From assembly GCF_005047355.1 (NCBI RefSeq), contig NZ_SUMC01000011.1:1-64000 (forward strand): a stretch of 64,000 nt of DNA. The letters run 5' to 3'. Numbering within the stretch: the first letter of the stretch is position 1; each line of letters opens with the position of its first letter. Origin of the DNA: Actinacidiphila oryziradicis. Its GTDB lineage: Bacteria > Actinomycetota > Actinomycetes > Streptomycetales > Streptomycetaceae. Under the pieces are notes generated by a model. That model had not been told where the DNA came from. It searched no databases and was given only the letters and a program-made list of their open reading frames with translations. The position numbers were made by a program, and so were the translations under genes. Positions 1 to 6,181 of the stretch are shown one piece after another.

Positions 1-127
1 CCGAGCTTGATGAGATCGCTGCGCGACTGAATGGACGCCCTCGGCAAACGCTGGGATGGCGGACTCCGGCAGAAAAATTGCAGGAATTCATCGCGTCAGC
101 TTGATGCGCTCACCACTTGAGACCGCC
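1..127 (+). mobile_element. Right end of an IS30-type insertion sequence
   Basis: This contains the 3' end of the transposase and a short non-coding tail ending near GAGACCGCC (about 119-127), after which primase coding sequence resumes. The exact right terminus is inferred from where recognisable primase homology restarts. The left end and target duplication are outside the window, so the insertion cannot be fully verified here. Confidence 0.55.
3..104 (+). CDS. IS30-family transposase, C-terminal end (partial)
   Basis: Only the last 33 codons lie inside the window; the gene continues to the left. The reading frame gives ELDEIAARLNGRPRQTLGWR followed by TPAEKLQEF and a TGA stop. This tail (LNxRPRxTLGWxTPAE) is characteristic of the DDE-type integrase core of IS30-family transposases, which cut and join element ends at short inverted repeats. 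The stop is followed within about 25 bp by a reading frame for a phage primase that lacks its beginning, so the insertion sequence appears to have landed inside that gene. The family call rests on the C-terminal motif alone; the catalytic residues are outside the window. Confidence 0.8.
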   Translation, partial: ELDEIAARLNGRPRQTLGWRTPAEKLQEFIASA

Positions 128-1205
128 GACATTCTTGAATGGCACGGTTGACCTGCGCAGCGGCGAAATGAAGGCGCACGAGCCGGCGGACATGCTGACG
201 CTGCATGCGCTGGTTGACTACGTGCCGGGCGCGCCCTGCCCTCGCTGGGAACGCTTCCTCGAAGAGGTTTTCCCGGATAAGCCCGAGCTACAGAGCTACT
301 ATCAGCGATTCCTAGGGCTGTGCATCACGGGTGAAGTCCGGGACCACGTTCTAGGCGTCTGGTACGGCGCTCAGGGCCGCAACGGCAAGGGGACGACCGT
401 TCGCACCATGCAAGCTGCGTTCGGCCCTCAGATCGTCCGTGAGGTCGATTTCGGGCTGTACGAGGGTGGCCGGGGGCGAGAGCCGCACACCGAACAGCTA
501 GCGGCACTTCGCGGTGCGCGCATGGTTGTTGCCCAAGAGGGCGAAGCGGAAGTTCCGATGAATACCGCGCGTCTGAAGAAACACAGCGGCGGAGACCGTA
601 TCCAGGCACGCCACCTGTACGGCAAGGAATTCACTTTCGCGCCTACGTTCACATTGGTGTTGTCTACGAACCACCTACCGGAATTCTCGGCGGGCGGAGC
701 GGCACTGTGGGCGCGGACTAAGGCCATTCTTTTTGGCGAGTCGTTCACGGGCGACAGGGTAGACCCTGACCTCGAACCGACCATTCAAGGGCCCGAAGTG
801 GAAGGCGTAGCCGTTTGGGTTGTTCGCGGTGCAGTGGAGTACTACGCAGCGGGCCGGCTGCGCGACATTGACGATATCCGGGCGGCAACCGAAATGCACA
901 AGGAAGAGGTTGACCCGCTGAAGGCGCTCGTTGGTGAGCTGTTCGAGTATGACGACGGTTGCGAGGTCCTACGCACGTCGTTTAACGGACGGCTGAAGGA
1001 CTGGCGAGACAACAACGGGGACAAGTCCGCTAAGTACAGCCCATCTAGCGTTAAGAAGCACCTTCTTACGCGAGGAGTGGCCGAGCAGCGACGGAAGGCC
1101 GGTTGGGTCTACGTCGGAATCAGACTCCCGGAAGACCGGCCGACAGCGGAGCATCCTCCCGGCACCGTGGCGGACATCTTCGGGCAGGCCAAGAACAGCG
1201 CGTAG
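128..1205 (+). pseudogene. P4/D5-type helicase-primase, 5'-truncated by the IS
   Basis: The frame runs open from 117, but recognisable homology starts near 131 with FLNGTVDLRSGEM, the usual junction between the primase and helicase halves of phage P4-like replication proteins. An SF3 helicase follows. Its Walker A motif is GAQGRNGKGTT (about residues 84-94 of the open frame), the acidic Walker B region is ARMVVAQEGEAE, and the motif C / sensor Asn is in LVLSTNHLPEF. The C-terminal part resembles the winged-helix tail of D5-family proteins. Such proteins unwind and prime replication of excised phages, plasmids and satellites. The N-terminal primase half is missing immediately after an IS30 end, so the gene is probably broken unless a separate upstream fragment is expressed. 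GC content is lower than in host genes. Confidence 0.8.
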
Positions 1206-1210
1206 CGAAG

Positions 1211-1292
1211 GGGTGCAAAGAAATCGTGCACCGGTAGGAACTTCTCTTACGCAGAAGGAAAGTTTAGACCGGTGCACGAAATCCTTGCACCC
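1211..1292. repeat. Long imperfect inverted repeat with GTGCA iterations
   Basis: Two arms of about 25 bp (1211-1235 and 1268-1292) pair with a few mismatches around a 32-nt loop. Each contains two copies of GTGCA/TGCAC. It lies directly downstream of the helicase-primase gene. P4-type primases bind iterated short repeats at their own replication origin, so this may be an origin; a transcription terminator is the plain alternative. No function can be proved from sequence alone. Confidence 0.5.
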
Positions 1293-1361
1293 TCTCGCTA
1301 GCGCGCCCATCCCGCTGTGCCGGTAAAACCCCACTTAATCAAGAGTAGAGAAGGCTTCGTC

Positions 1362-1637
1362 ATGCCAGAAATACGCCCAAATCCCAGCGCGATGGCTGCC
1401 AGCCGGCCGTACGAGCACTACGAGACCGGAATAGTGGGGAATTTGAGGGGTCGCCTCGATGTGCTGACCGCCGAAGTCCTCTCAGCCATCGAAAAGACCG
1501 GTGCCGTAGACGACCAGGGCAGGCCAAATCCGCTAGTAGCCACGCTTACGGCACTCGTTGACGCTGGCACGAACAGCCGCCAACTGGCCGTTTCCCGCCG
1601 CACGCTGTCTATCGATATCGCCGACGCACAAGCCTAA
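1362..1637 (+). CDS. Small phage-element protein of unknown function
   Basis: The product is 91 residues, starting at ATG 1362 behind an AGAGAAGG ribosome-binding site (the frame is open further upstream but without a good start). It is predicted to be mostly helical (NLRGRLDVLTAEVLSAIEKT, then a second helix LVATLTALVDAGTNSRQLAV) with no signal peptide or membrane segment. It sits 17 bp before the capsid gene and is probably cotranscribed with it. I do not recognise the family. Position suggests a head-assembly accessory or a small regulatory protein, but nothing in the sequence decides between them. Confidence 0.65.
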   Translation: MPEIRPNPSAMAASRPYEHYETGIVGNLRGRLDVLTAEVLSAIEKTGAVDDQGRPNPLVATLTALVDAGTNSRQLAVSRRTLSIDIADAQA

Positions 1638-1654
1638 GAAAAGGAAGAAACCCA

Positions 1655-3085
1655 GTGACAAAGACCGAAATGATCACAGCCCTACGGGCGAAGCGCGCTG
1701 AATCGAATGCGCAGGCCACCCGCCTAATCAATACGGCGAAGTCCGAACACCGCAGTCTCACAGCCGTCGAGGGCACGCGATTCGATGCGCTTGAGACTGA
1801 GCTGCGCGAGTTTACCGAGCGAATCGAAGAGCTTTCCGAGCAAGTACTAGCCGATGCCGCTGCCGCACCGATGCAAGCCCGTTTTTCACCCAATCAGAAC
1901 GGAAACAGCAATATGGACCAGACCCGCAACGCCATGCCCGGCAAGGCTTACGAGCCGCGCGCGACTGTCAGCAAGTCGGAAGAGATCTACAGGAAGTACG
2001 GGAAATACTCCTATTTCCAGGACCTTTACCGCGCTGACAACAAGCACGATGCCGACGCTGCCGACCGGCTACAGCGGAACAATACGATTGTGCAGGAACG
2101 CGATAAGGCTGCCGGCGAAGTCCGTGCGCTGACCACGACCGATGGCAGCGCCGGCGAGATGGTGCCTCCGCTGTGGCTCACCAACGAATTCGTGCGCCTC
2201 GCGCGTCCTGGGCGGGTCACAGTCGATCTCACGGATATCCAGCCGCTTCCGCCGGGCACCGATTCGATCAACATTCCGAAGGTCAATTCCGGCACTTCGG
2301 TAGCCCAACAGCTCGTCCAGAACTCGGCGATCTCACAGACGGATATGACAACTTCGTCTATCGCCTCGCCCGTCATCACGCTGGCCGGCGGGCAGATCCT
2401 GGCTATGCAGCTTGTCGAGATGTCTCCGATTACCGGCGGCATGGACAGGATGATATTGGACGACCTATCGTCCTCGTATGCCGTACAGCTCAATTCGGCC
2501 ATCCTCTCTGGACCCGGTACCGGCGGGGCGCTAACCGGCATTCTTTCGCTGGCCGGTACGCAGCAGATCGCGTATACGCAGACGACTCCGACTCTTACCG
2601 GTATAGGCGGATTCTTCAGCATCCTTGCGTCCGCCATTTCGGCCATTCACTCCACTAGGTTCAAGGCGCCGGATGCGATCGTCATGCACCCGCGACGGTG
2701 GGCCTATCTGTGTGCGCAGGCTGACAGCACCGGCCGTCCGCTTGTCCTGCCGAATGGCAATGGCGCATTCAATTCCATGGGCCTTTCGACAGAGGTTACG
2801 GCAGAGGGTTCGGTTGGGACTTTGCTCGGTCTTCCGGTCTACGCCGATGCGTCGATACCGGTCAACCTCGGAGCGGGCACCAATGAAGACAGGGTGATCC
2901 TGATTCGCCGGGAAGAGCTGCTTACCTGGGAGTCCAACATCCGCTGCCAGGCATATGAGCAGACCTACGCCAACAACCTTTCGCTGTACGTGCGTCTGTA
3001 CAACTACGTGAGCTTCCAGGCAGGGCGCTACCCGGCTGGTATCGCGGTCATCAGCGGCATCGGTCTCAAGACTCCGGGCTGGTAA
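1655..3085 (+). CDS. HK97-fold phage major capsid protein
   Basis: The product is 476 residues starting at GTG 1655 after AAGGAAG. Residues about 1-75 form a charged helical coiled coil (TRLINTAKSEHRSLTAVEG, ELREFTERIEELSEQV), matching the scaffolding delta domain of HK97-type capsid proteins. The rest matches the phage_capsid fold: an N-arm, a spine-helix region, GTDSINIPKVNSGTSVA, and PDAIVMHPRRWAYL typical of the A domain. It forms the icosahedral shell. A delta domain is normally removed by a prohead protease, but no protease, portal or large terminase gene is visible in the element. The particle would then need such functions from a helper phage or from genes left of the window. Confidence 0.88.
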   Translation: MTKTEMITALRAKRAESNAQATRLINTAKSEHRSLTAVEGTRFDALETELREFTERIEELSEQVLADAAAAPMQARFSPNQNGNSNMDQTRNAMPGKAYEPRATVSKSEEIYRKYGKYSYFQDLYRADNKHDADAADRLQRNNTIVQERDKAAGEVRALTTTDGSAGEMVPPLWLTNEFVRLARPGRVTVDLTDIQPLPPGTDSINIPKVNSGTSVAQQLVQNSAISQTDMTTSSIASPVITLAGGQILAMQLVEMSPITGGMDRMILDDLSSSYAVQLNSAILSGPGTGGALTGILSLAGTQQIAYTQTTPTLTGIGGFFSILASAISAIHSTRFKAPDAIVMHPRRWAYLCAQADSTGRPLVLPNGNGAFNSMGLSTEVTAEGSVGTLLGLPVYADASIPVNLGAGTNEDRVILIRREELLTWESNIRCQAYEQTYANNLSLYVRLYNYVSFQAGRYPAGIAVISGIGLKTPGW

Positions 3086-3093
3086 TCAGCAAT

Positions 3094-3130
3094 GGGCACG
3101 GCAGTCTCTAACCATGTGGCTGCCGTGCCC
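3094..3130 (+). terminator. Hairpin after the capsid gene
   Basis: A perfect 11-bp inverted repeat (GGGCACGGCAG / CTGCCGTGCCC; 3094-3104 and 3120-3130) surrounds a 15-nt loop, 9 bp after the capsid stop. No clear U tract follows, which is usual in high-GC actinobacteria. Confidence 0.65.
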
Positions 3131-3169
3131 GTGCTCAGCGTAACCAATGAAGAACACAATGAGGACACG

Positions 3170-3307
3170 ATGACCTTTGAGCAGCACAACCAACGAGACG
3201 TAGCCAAGATGTTCGCCGCGCGGAGTCGAGGACGTACAGCCATAATTGGCAAGCCAGTCCCTGTCCGTCGGCTGAAGGCCAGTACTCGCAAGCGTGCAGC
3301 CACCTAG
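3170..3307 (+). CDS. Small basic protein of the phage element
   Basis: The product is 45 residues from ATG 3170 with GAGG five bases upstream. The longer frame from 3092 starts inside the terminator hairpin and is unlikely. The sequence is strongly basic, especially at the end (RGRTAIIGKPVPVRRLKAST, then RKRAAT), as in small nucleic-acid-binding or capsid-packing peptides. It lies between two hairpins, so it may be transcribed on its own. I do not recognise a family, and the function is unknown. Confidence 0.5.
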   Translation: MTFEQHNQRDVAKMFAARSRGRTAIIGKPVPVRRLKASTRKRAAT

Positions 3308-3331
3308 TCACGTGATTAGGTGTGCGGCTGC
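3296..3331 (+). terminator. Hairpin overlapping the end of the small basic gene
   Basis: GCAGCC (3296) pairs with GGCTGC (3331). Inside lies a near-perfect palindrome around TCACGTGA (ACCTAGTCAC / GTGATTAGGT). The stem overlaps the last codons of the small basic gene. It is probably a terminator. Confidence 0.6.
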
Positions 3332-3389
3332 CGTGGCCCTGCCTCGCTGTCACATTGAGTGACTAAGAATGTCCGTATTGCCCACCTAT

Positions 3390-3443
3390 AGGGGGGCGTG
3401 GGTCAAAGTTCCGTTACGCGGCCTTTAGGGACCCGGCCCCCCT
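3390..3443. other. Hairpin upstream of small terminase; candidate cos/pac
   Basis: A C/G-rich imperfect inverted repeat has arms 3390-3404 (AGGGGGGCGTGGGTC) and 3429-3443 (GGACCCGGCCCCCCT). It lies about 50 bp before the small terminase gene, in a 183-bp non-coding gap. Packaging recognition sites of many phages and satellites lie next to terS, so this is a candidate cos or pac region. That is inference from position only; it could equally be a terminator. Confidence 0.4.
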
Positions 3444-3490
3444 AGAGACGCGCATTCGCACGAGCTGAACCAAACGGAGATTAGGACATA

Positions 3491-3808
3491 ATGGACATGC
3501 CAGTTACGCGCGGTGACAACTTCCGAGCATCGGTCGTCGGTCGCTATGAGTTGCAGGATCACGAAATCGTCCTACTGGACGAAATCGCGCGCACCATGGA
3601 CGACTTGGATGCTCTCGCTGCGCACGTGGCTTCCGCCGGCCACACAATCGCCGGTCGCGTGAATCCGGCACTCACGGAAGCACGTCAGATGCGCATAGCG
3701 CTCGCACGGCTCGTTGCTGCGCTGCGCTTGCCCGAAGATGACAGCGAGAACGTCCCTCAGCGGCGCGTAGGCGTGCGCGGAACCTATGCCCTAGGCGGTA
3801 GTCAGTGA
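3491..3808 (+). CDS. P27-like phage terminase small subunit
   Basis: The product is 105 residues starting at ATG 3491 with GGAG upstream (ATG 3497 is an alternative). The order of motifs matches the C-terminal two-thirds of P27-family small terminases of actinophages: LQDHEIVLLDEIARTMDDLD, then GRVNPALTEARQMRIALARL, then VAALRLPEDD and a basic-glycine tail QRRVGVRGTYALGG. Small terminases recognise phage DNA and hand it to the large ATPase/nuclease subunit. No large subunit is present nearby. In known satellites a lone terS redirects a helper phage's packaging machinery to satellite DNA; the same role is inferred here. The next gene overlaps its stop. Confidence 0.75.
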   Translation: MDMPVTRGDNFRASVVGRYELQDHEIVLLDEIARTMDDLDALAAHVASAGHTIAGRVNPALTEARQMRIALARLVAALRLPEDDSENVPQRRVGVRGTYALGGSQ

Positions 3809-4077
3809 AGCCCCGTAGGACGTCTGCAACCGCCTTTCATCGCACCGACGCGGAATGGAAGGCACTAGGTGAGCAGGAAAGCTCCGTGGCATTCGGTCGC
3901 GCCATCCCGGTATGGGCAGCAATGCGGCTGGTCGGTTTCGGCGCGCTGACAGCGGACGAGGACCAGCTATTGCGCGGTATAGCGGCCGGCACGGCTGTGC
4001 ATCCCCGTATCCCCGCTGAGCGCGCGCGCGAGCTTGTGCAGGATATCGACAGCGAGGACGGACCGAACGATGCCTAG
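3805..4077 (+). CDS. Conserved phage-element protein, unknown function
   Basis: The product is 90 residues starting at GTG 3805, which overlaps the TGA of the small terminase gene (GTGA). Translational coupling is therefore likely. No signal peptide, membrane segment or known motif is seen. The centre is hydrophobic and helical (AIPVWAAMRLVGFGALT), and the end is acidic (DIDSEDGPNDA). It may act with the terminase or in head assembly. The next gene overlaps its 3' end by 8 bp. Confidence 0.6.
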   Translation: MKPRRTSATAFHRTDAEWKALGEQESSVAFGRAIPVWAAMRLVGFGALTADEDQLLRGIAAGTAVHPRIPAERARELVQDIDSEDGPNDA

Positions 4078-4288
4078 CATGTCGATGCGGCTAACCCAGG
4101 GCATGTCCGACGACCTAGCCGTAATACAGGCGCACGGATGTGATACCGCGACAGAGGCCGTCCGTGTGGCGCTGGAACGGCTGGCGGACGCCTACCGCTA
4201 TGCCGCAGATTATGAAGACGTCCCACCTGGTGTAATACCACGTATCACAGGGTTCATAGTCGGTAATACGCGCGTCTCAACCGTGTAG
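4070..4288 (+). CDS. Ribbon-helix-helix-like small protein
   Basis: The product is 72 residues from ATG 4070, inside the end of the preceding gene; the frame extends upstream but without a suitable start. Residues 5-45 fit an RHH fold: a short strand MRLTQ, helix A SDDLAVIQAHG, then helix B DTATEAVRVALERLADAYRY. RHH proteins are dimeric DNA-binding regulators, often antitoxins or phage-element repressors. No toxin-like partner is adjacent. It is the last gene of the terS operon, followed by a strong terminator. The fold call is from pattern only. Confidence 0.5.
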   Translation: MPSMSMRLTQGMSDDLAVIQAHGCDTATEAVRVALERLADAYRYAADYEDVPPGVIPRITGFIVGNTRVSTV

Positions 4289-4307
4289 GACGCCTGTCAT
4301 ACAGCAC

Positions 4308-4350
4308 AGGGGCCCGTACCCGCTGCCATCCGGTGGCCGGTGCGGGCCCT
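4308..4350 (+). terminator. Terminator after the terS operon
   Basis: The stem AGGGGCCCGTACC / GGTGCGGGCCCT is followed by TTT, 20 bp after the last stop codon of the operon. Confidence 0.75.
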
Positions 4351-4552
4351 TTCGCATGTCGCCCTTCCCGCTGTCCGCCATGTCCGGTTTAGCCGTCGGC
4401 GAGTCGTTGGCCCGGAACCCTTGACGAGTCAGCGGAGATGGTATAGGCGGAAAACCTGACTTTAACTCAGATTGGTTGACGCTTTGTGATTGAATTTTGC
4501 TGACTGGAAGTCAGTTTCGCCAAAGTGAGCCGTTTGCCAAACCGGAGGAAGT

Positions 4553-4603
4553 ATGCTCACAGCGCTGACCTGCCAACTTGTGGGGACCGTACAGGCATGC
4601 TAG
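4553..4603 (+). CDS. Possible 16-codon micro-ORF
   Basis: ATG 4553 follows an excellent GGAGGAA site with a short spacer and encodes MLTALTCQLVGTVQAC. It overlaps sequence blocks repeated at the right end of the element (see the 5995 entry). The good ribosome site argues for translation; the tiny size and overlap with repeated DNA signals argue against. No similarity is recognised. Confidence 0.25.
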   Translation: MLTALTCQLVGTVQAC

Positions 4604-4621
4604 AGGGCATAGTTGACAGGC
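4562..4621. repeat. Repeat blocks shared with the element's right end
   Basis: Three exact blocks occur in this order: GCGCTGACCTGC (4562-4573), CATGCTAGA (4596-4604) and TGACAGGC (4614-4621). The same three blocks occur in the same order at 5995-6036, beside the integration junction, with different spacing. They may be recombinase or excisionase arm sites. The surrounding gap (4351-4723) is unusually A/T-rich, contains no other convincing gene, and includes the promoter-like site at 4613. Confidence 0.45.
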
Positions 4622-4641
4622 TGCGCAGCATGCACTAGGAC
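4613..4641 (+). promoter_or_regulatory. Strong sigma-70-like promoter
   Basis: TTGACA (4613-4618) and TAGGAC (4636-4641) are separated by exactly 17 bp, matching the actinobacterial housekeeping consensus. It points rightward, antisense to the GntR-type gene and towards the small-gene cassette at 5038. Confidence 0.5.
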
Positions 4642-4723
4642 CGATTAGAGATTTTACTTGACTTACTCGCCGGTAGGTGCACCGGCTTCAACGACTGCCC
4701 GAGGGACATAGCGGACATGCGCC

Positions 4724-4945
4724 CTACTCCGCTGCCTGGTCAACGACGTACGTCCCTTTCGCTGCCAGCGTGGCGACCAACCCGCGTTCCCGCAGCTCTC
4801 GCACAGCACGGCGGACCGTTCCAGCGGACACCCTGTAGGCCTCCGACAGTTCCAGCTCGCCCGGCAACTTCGCGCCCGGTGGGATCTTCCCGCTTTCGAT
4901 CTGCCGCTGTAGGTCGTCGGCAATGCGGATGTACTCGTATTACAT
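4724..4945 (-). pseudogene. GntR-type winged-helix repressor with stop at codon 2
   Basis: Read leftward from ATG (4945-4943), the second codon is TAA. The frame then continues open for about 71 codons: YEYIRIADDLQRQIESGKIP, then PGAKLPGELELSEAYRVSAG, then TVRRAVRELRERGLV and GTYVV. This is a complete GntR-type winged helix without an effector domain, the short form common in actinobacterial mobile elements. Related proteins usually begin Met-x-Tyr, so the TAA looks like a nonsense mutation of a CAA/CAG codon. No usable start lies close downstream. The gene faces a divergent cassette across inverted-repeat operators, so it was probably its repressor. Loss would leave the cassette derepressed unless a second copy exists. 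Confidence 0.7.
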
Positions 4946-4965
4946 GATCCGAACCTACGTGCGCC

Positions 4966-5021
4966 CTGTGCACTCCGCGCGAGGGCTAGCACACTGTGCG
5001 GACTGTGCAGAGGGTGCACAG
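4966..5021. promoter_or_regulatory. Operator cluster for the GntR-type repressor
   Basis: A perfect inverted repeat, CTGTGCA-GAGGG-TGCACAG, lies at 5003-5021. Further half-sites CTGTGCAC (4966) and CTGTGCG (4994) lie between the repressor gene and the rightward cassette. Spacing and symmetry fit a dimeric winged-helix repressor. Confidence 0.6.
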
Positions 5022-5037
5022 TGGAGTAGCTTTGGTC

Positions 5038-5367
5038 ATGAAAGAGCCCGGCAACGGCGGTAACCGTCCCGGGCCATGGCCGACGCTTATGGGAGCGCCA
5101 ACAGTGCTTGAGCTTATCCGCAGGATCATCGAATGCGTATTCCCGCCATCTGGACGACGTAGGGCTACACCGACCCCGACACCGCCGCCGGTACTGCCCC
5201 GCCGCCCACACGTCCACCTCGCGCTGATCGATGGCGAGGAAACGGCACTTGTCCGCCCGTATCTCGTGGCGTTCGAGCAACAGCGGGAGCGCGAGCGGCA
5301 ACAACACCGACGACGCGCGCTCGTGCTGGCGACTATGGGCATGGATCTCCCGGCGGTGGCACTGTGA
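5038..5367 (+). CDS. Small mobile-element protein, first gene of cassette
   Basis: The product is 109 residues from ATG 5038; ATG 5089 (92 residues) is also possible because the Shine-Dalgarno site is weak. Features are a short helix, a Pro/Thr linker (TPTPTPPPV), then HVHLALIDGEETALVRPYLV and a highly charged helix EQQRERERQQHRRRALVLA. The C-terminal half is typical of proteins in Streptomyces integrative elements, always near a GntR-type repressor. Its function is unknown; the basic helix suggests nucleic-acid or protein binding. The next gene starts in its stop codon. Confidence 0.6.
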   Translation: MKEPGNGGNRPGPWPTLMGAPTVLELIRRIIECVFPPSGRRRATPTPTPPPVLPRRPHVHLALIDGEETALVRPYLVAFEQQRERERQQHRRRALVLATMGMDLPAVAL

Positions 5368-5582
5368 GCGCGCCATATGTGCCCGTGGTGGGGACGCTCG
5401 CGGTAGATACCGAGCAGAACCGCGTAGGCAAGGTTACGGCGTTGGACGGAGAGACAGTCACTCTCAAGCCGCCGGCCGGAGGAGAAGAGTGGGAAGCCTT
5501 GTGCGTGCGCCCCGCTGATGAGTCAGAGCGACTGCATGCCCGCGTCGCTGAGTCGAATGCCCGTAGTCGGGGGGCACTGTGA
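5364..5582 (+). CDS. Small conserved mobile-element protein
   Basis: The product is 72 residues from GTG 5364, overlapping the previous TGA (GTGA). It begins YVPVVGTLAVDTEQNRVGKV and continues with beta-rich sequence TALDGETVTLKPPAGG ending near a tryptophan. The layout suggests a small SH3-like barrel. Close relatives occur repeatedly in actinobacterial integrative elements and are annotated hypothetical. It is the second gene of the four-gene overlapping cassette. Confidence 0.6.
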   Translation: MSAPYVPVVGTLAVDTEQNRVGKVTALDGETVTLKPPAGGEEWEALCVRPADESERLHARVAESNARSRGAL

Positions 5583-5725
5583 GCTGTCGAGAGTGCGTAG
5601 AGCTTGCGCGTATCGAGCGGGCAGCCAAAGAGGCTGGTGACAGGACAAAGGAAATCGACTGCCGAGTCTTGGTCCGGCGACACCCAGCGCACACCCCTAG
5701 GCCGAAAGCATGGGGGCAGCGATGA
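5579..5725 (+). CDS. Small Cys-containing protein, third gene of cassette
   Basis: The product is 48 residues. GTG 5579 overlaps the preceding stop, and its own TGA (5723-5725) overlaps the next ATG. The protein is charged, begins SCRECVELARIERAAKEAGD and ends in a basic PRPKAWGQR. A CxxC pair at the start and a later Cys could bind metal. It is too short for confident family assignment; support comes from tight coupling on both sides. Confidence 0.5.
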   Translation: MSCRECVELARIERAAKEAGDRTKEIDCRVLVRRHPAHTPRPKAWGQR

Positions 5726-5943
5726 GCCGCAAGGTCTACCGGTACGTGAGCCATACGATCACGGCGCATCCGAATACCGACGTCACGTACGAAGCGGAGT
5801 GCCTGCGCTGCGACTGGCGGGACGTCCAGGGCGACGACAGCGGGCCGGTTGACATCGCGTGCATGGAGCACACGGGGCGGACCGGACACGCGGGATTCCG
5901 GCGCATCTGCACGTCATTCGCGCTGGTGACGAGAGACGAGTGA
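5722..5943 (+). CDS. DUF7848-like small protein, last gene of cassette
   Basis: The product is 73 residues from ATG 5722, overlapping the previous stop (ATGA). Sequence ITAHPNTDVTYEAECLRCDW followed by ACMEHTGRTGHAGFRRI matches the pattern of DUF7848 proteins frequent in Streptomyces phage-like and integrative elements: a CxxC-type half-knuckle, then His-Thr-Gly-Arg-Thr-Gly-His. It looks like a small zinc-binding domain; the role is unknown. A terminator follows 12 bp later. Confidence 0.6.
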   Translation: MSRKVYRYVSHTITAHPNTDVTYEAECLRCDWRDVQGDDSGPVDIACMEHTGRTGHAGFRRICTSFALVTRDE

Positions 5944-5954
5944 CCCGAGCAAGC

Positions 5955-5991
5955 GACCCCGGTTGTCCCGTGTGGATGATCGGGGTCTTTT
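5955..5991 (+). terminator. Terminator after the small-gene cassette
   Basis: The stem GACCCCG / CGGGGTC is followed by TTTT, 12 bp after the last cassette stop. Confidence 0.75.
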
Positions 5992-5994
5992 GCT

Positions 5995-6036
5995 GCGCTG
6001 ACCTGCAAGTTCATGCTAGAACTAGAAGTGACAGGC
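5995..6036. other. Right end of the element; probable attachment region
   Basis: This carries the same three blocks found at 4562-4621 (GCGCTGACCTGC, CATGCTAGA, TGACAGGC), here with even 17-bp steps. ComEC coding sequence begins immediately afterwards. The junction between element and host therefore lies close to 6036. The att core cannot be defined without the other end. Confidence 0.5.
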
Positions 6037-6181
6037 GTACGGCAACCCCTACGGCCACCCCTCCCCGCACACCGTCCACACCCTCCGCGCTGAGGGCGCG
6101 ACGGTGCTGCGTACGGACACCGACGGCGCGATCGCCGTCACCGGTGACAGAAAGGCTCTGCGCGCATCCAGCGCGGGCTAG
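6032..6181 (+). pseudogene. comEC: 3' end of comEC (DNA-uptake channel gene)
   Basis: After an in-frame TGA at 6029 the frame gives GNPYGHPSPHTVHTLRAEGA, then TVLRTDTDGAIAVTG and a TAG stop at 6179-6181. This is the signature tail of the metallo-beta-lactamase domain of ComEC/Rec2, the inner-membrane channel for DNA uptake. Only about 48 codons are present; the rest must lie left of the window beyond the inserted element. Either the element split the gene, or it restored it by carrying a copy of the tail and left this one as a duplicate. The TAG overlaps the hemC stop on the other strand (CTAG). Confidence 0.8.

Noticed and set aside
4663..5376. 237-codon minus-strand frame across the GntR region
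   Set aside because: It is in the wrong frame relative to the clear winged-helix sequence and overlaps the operators and the rightward cassette.
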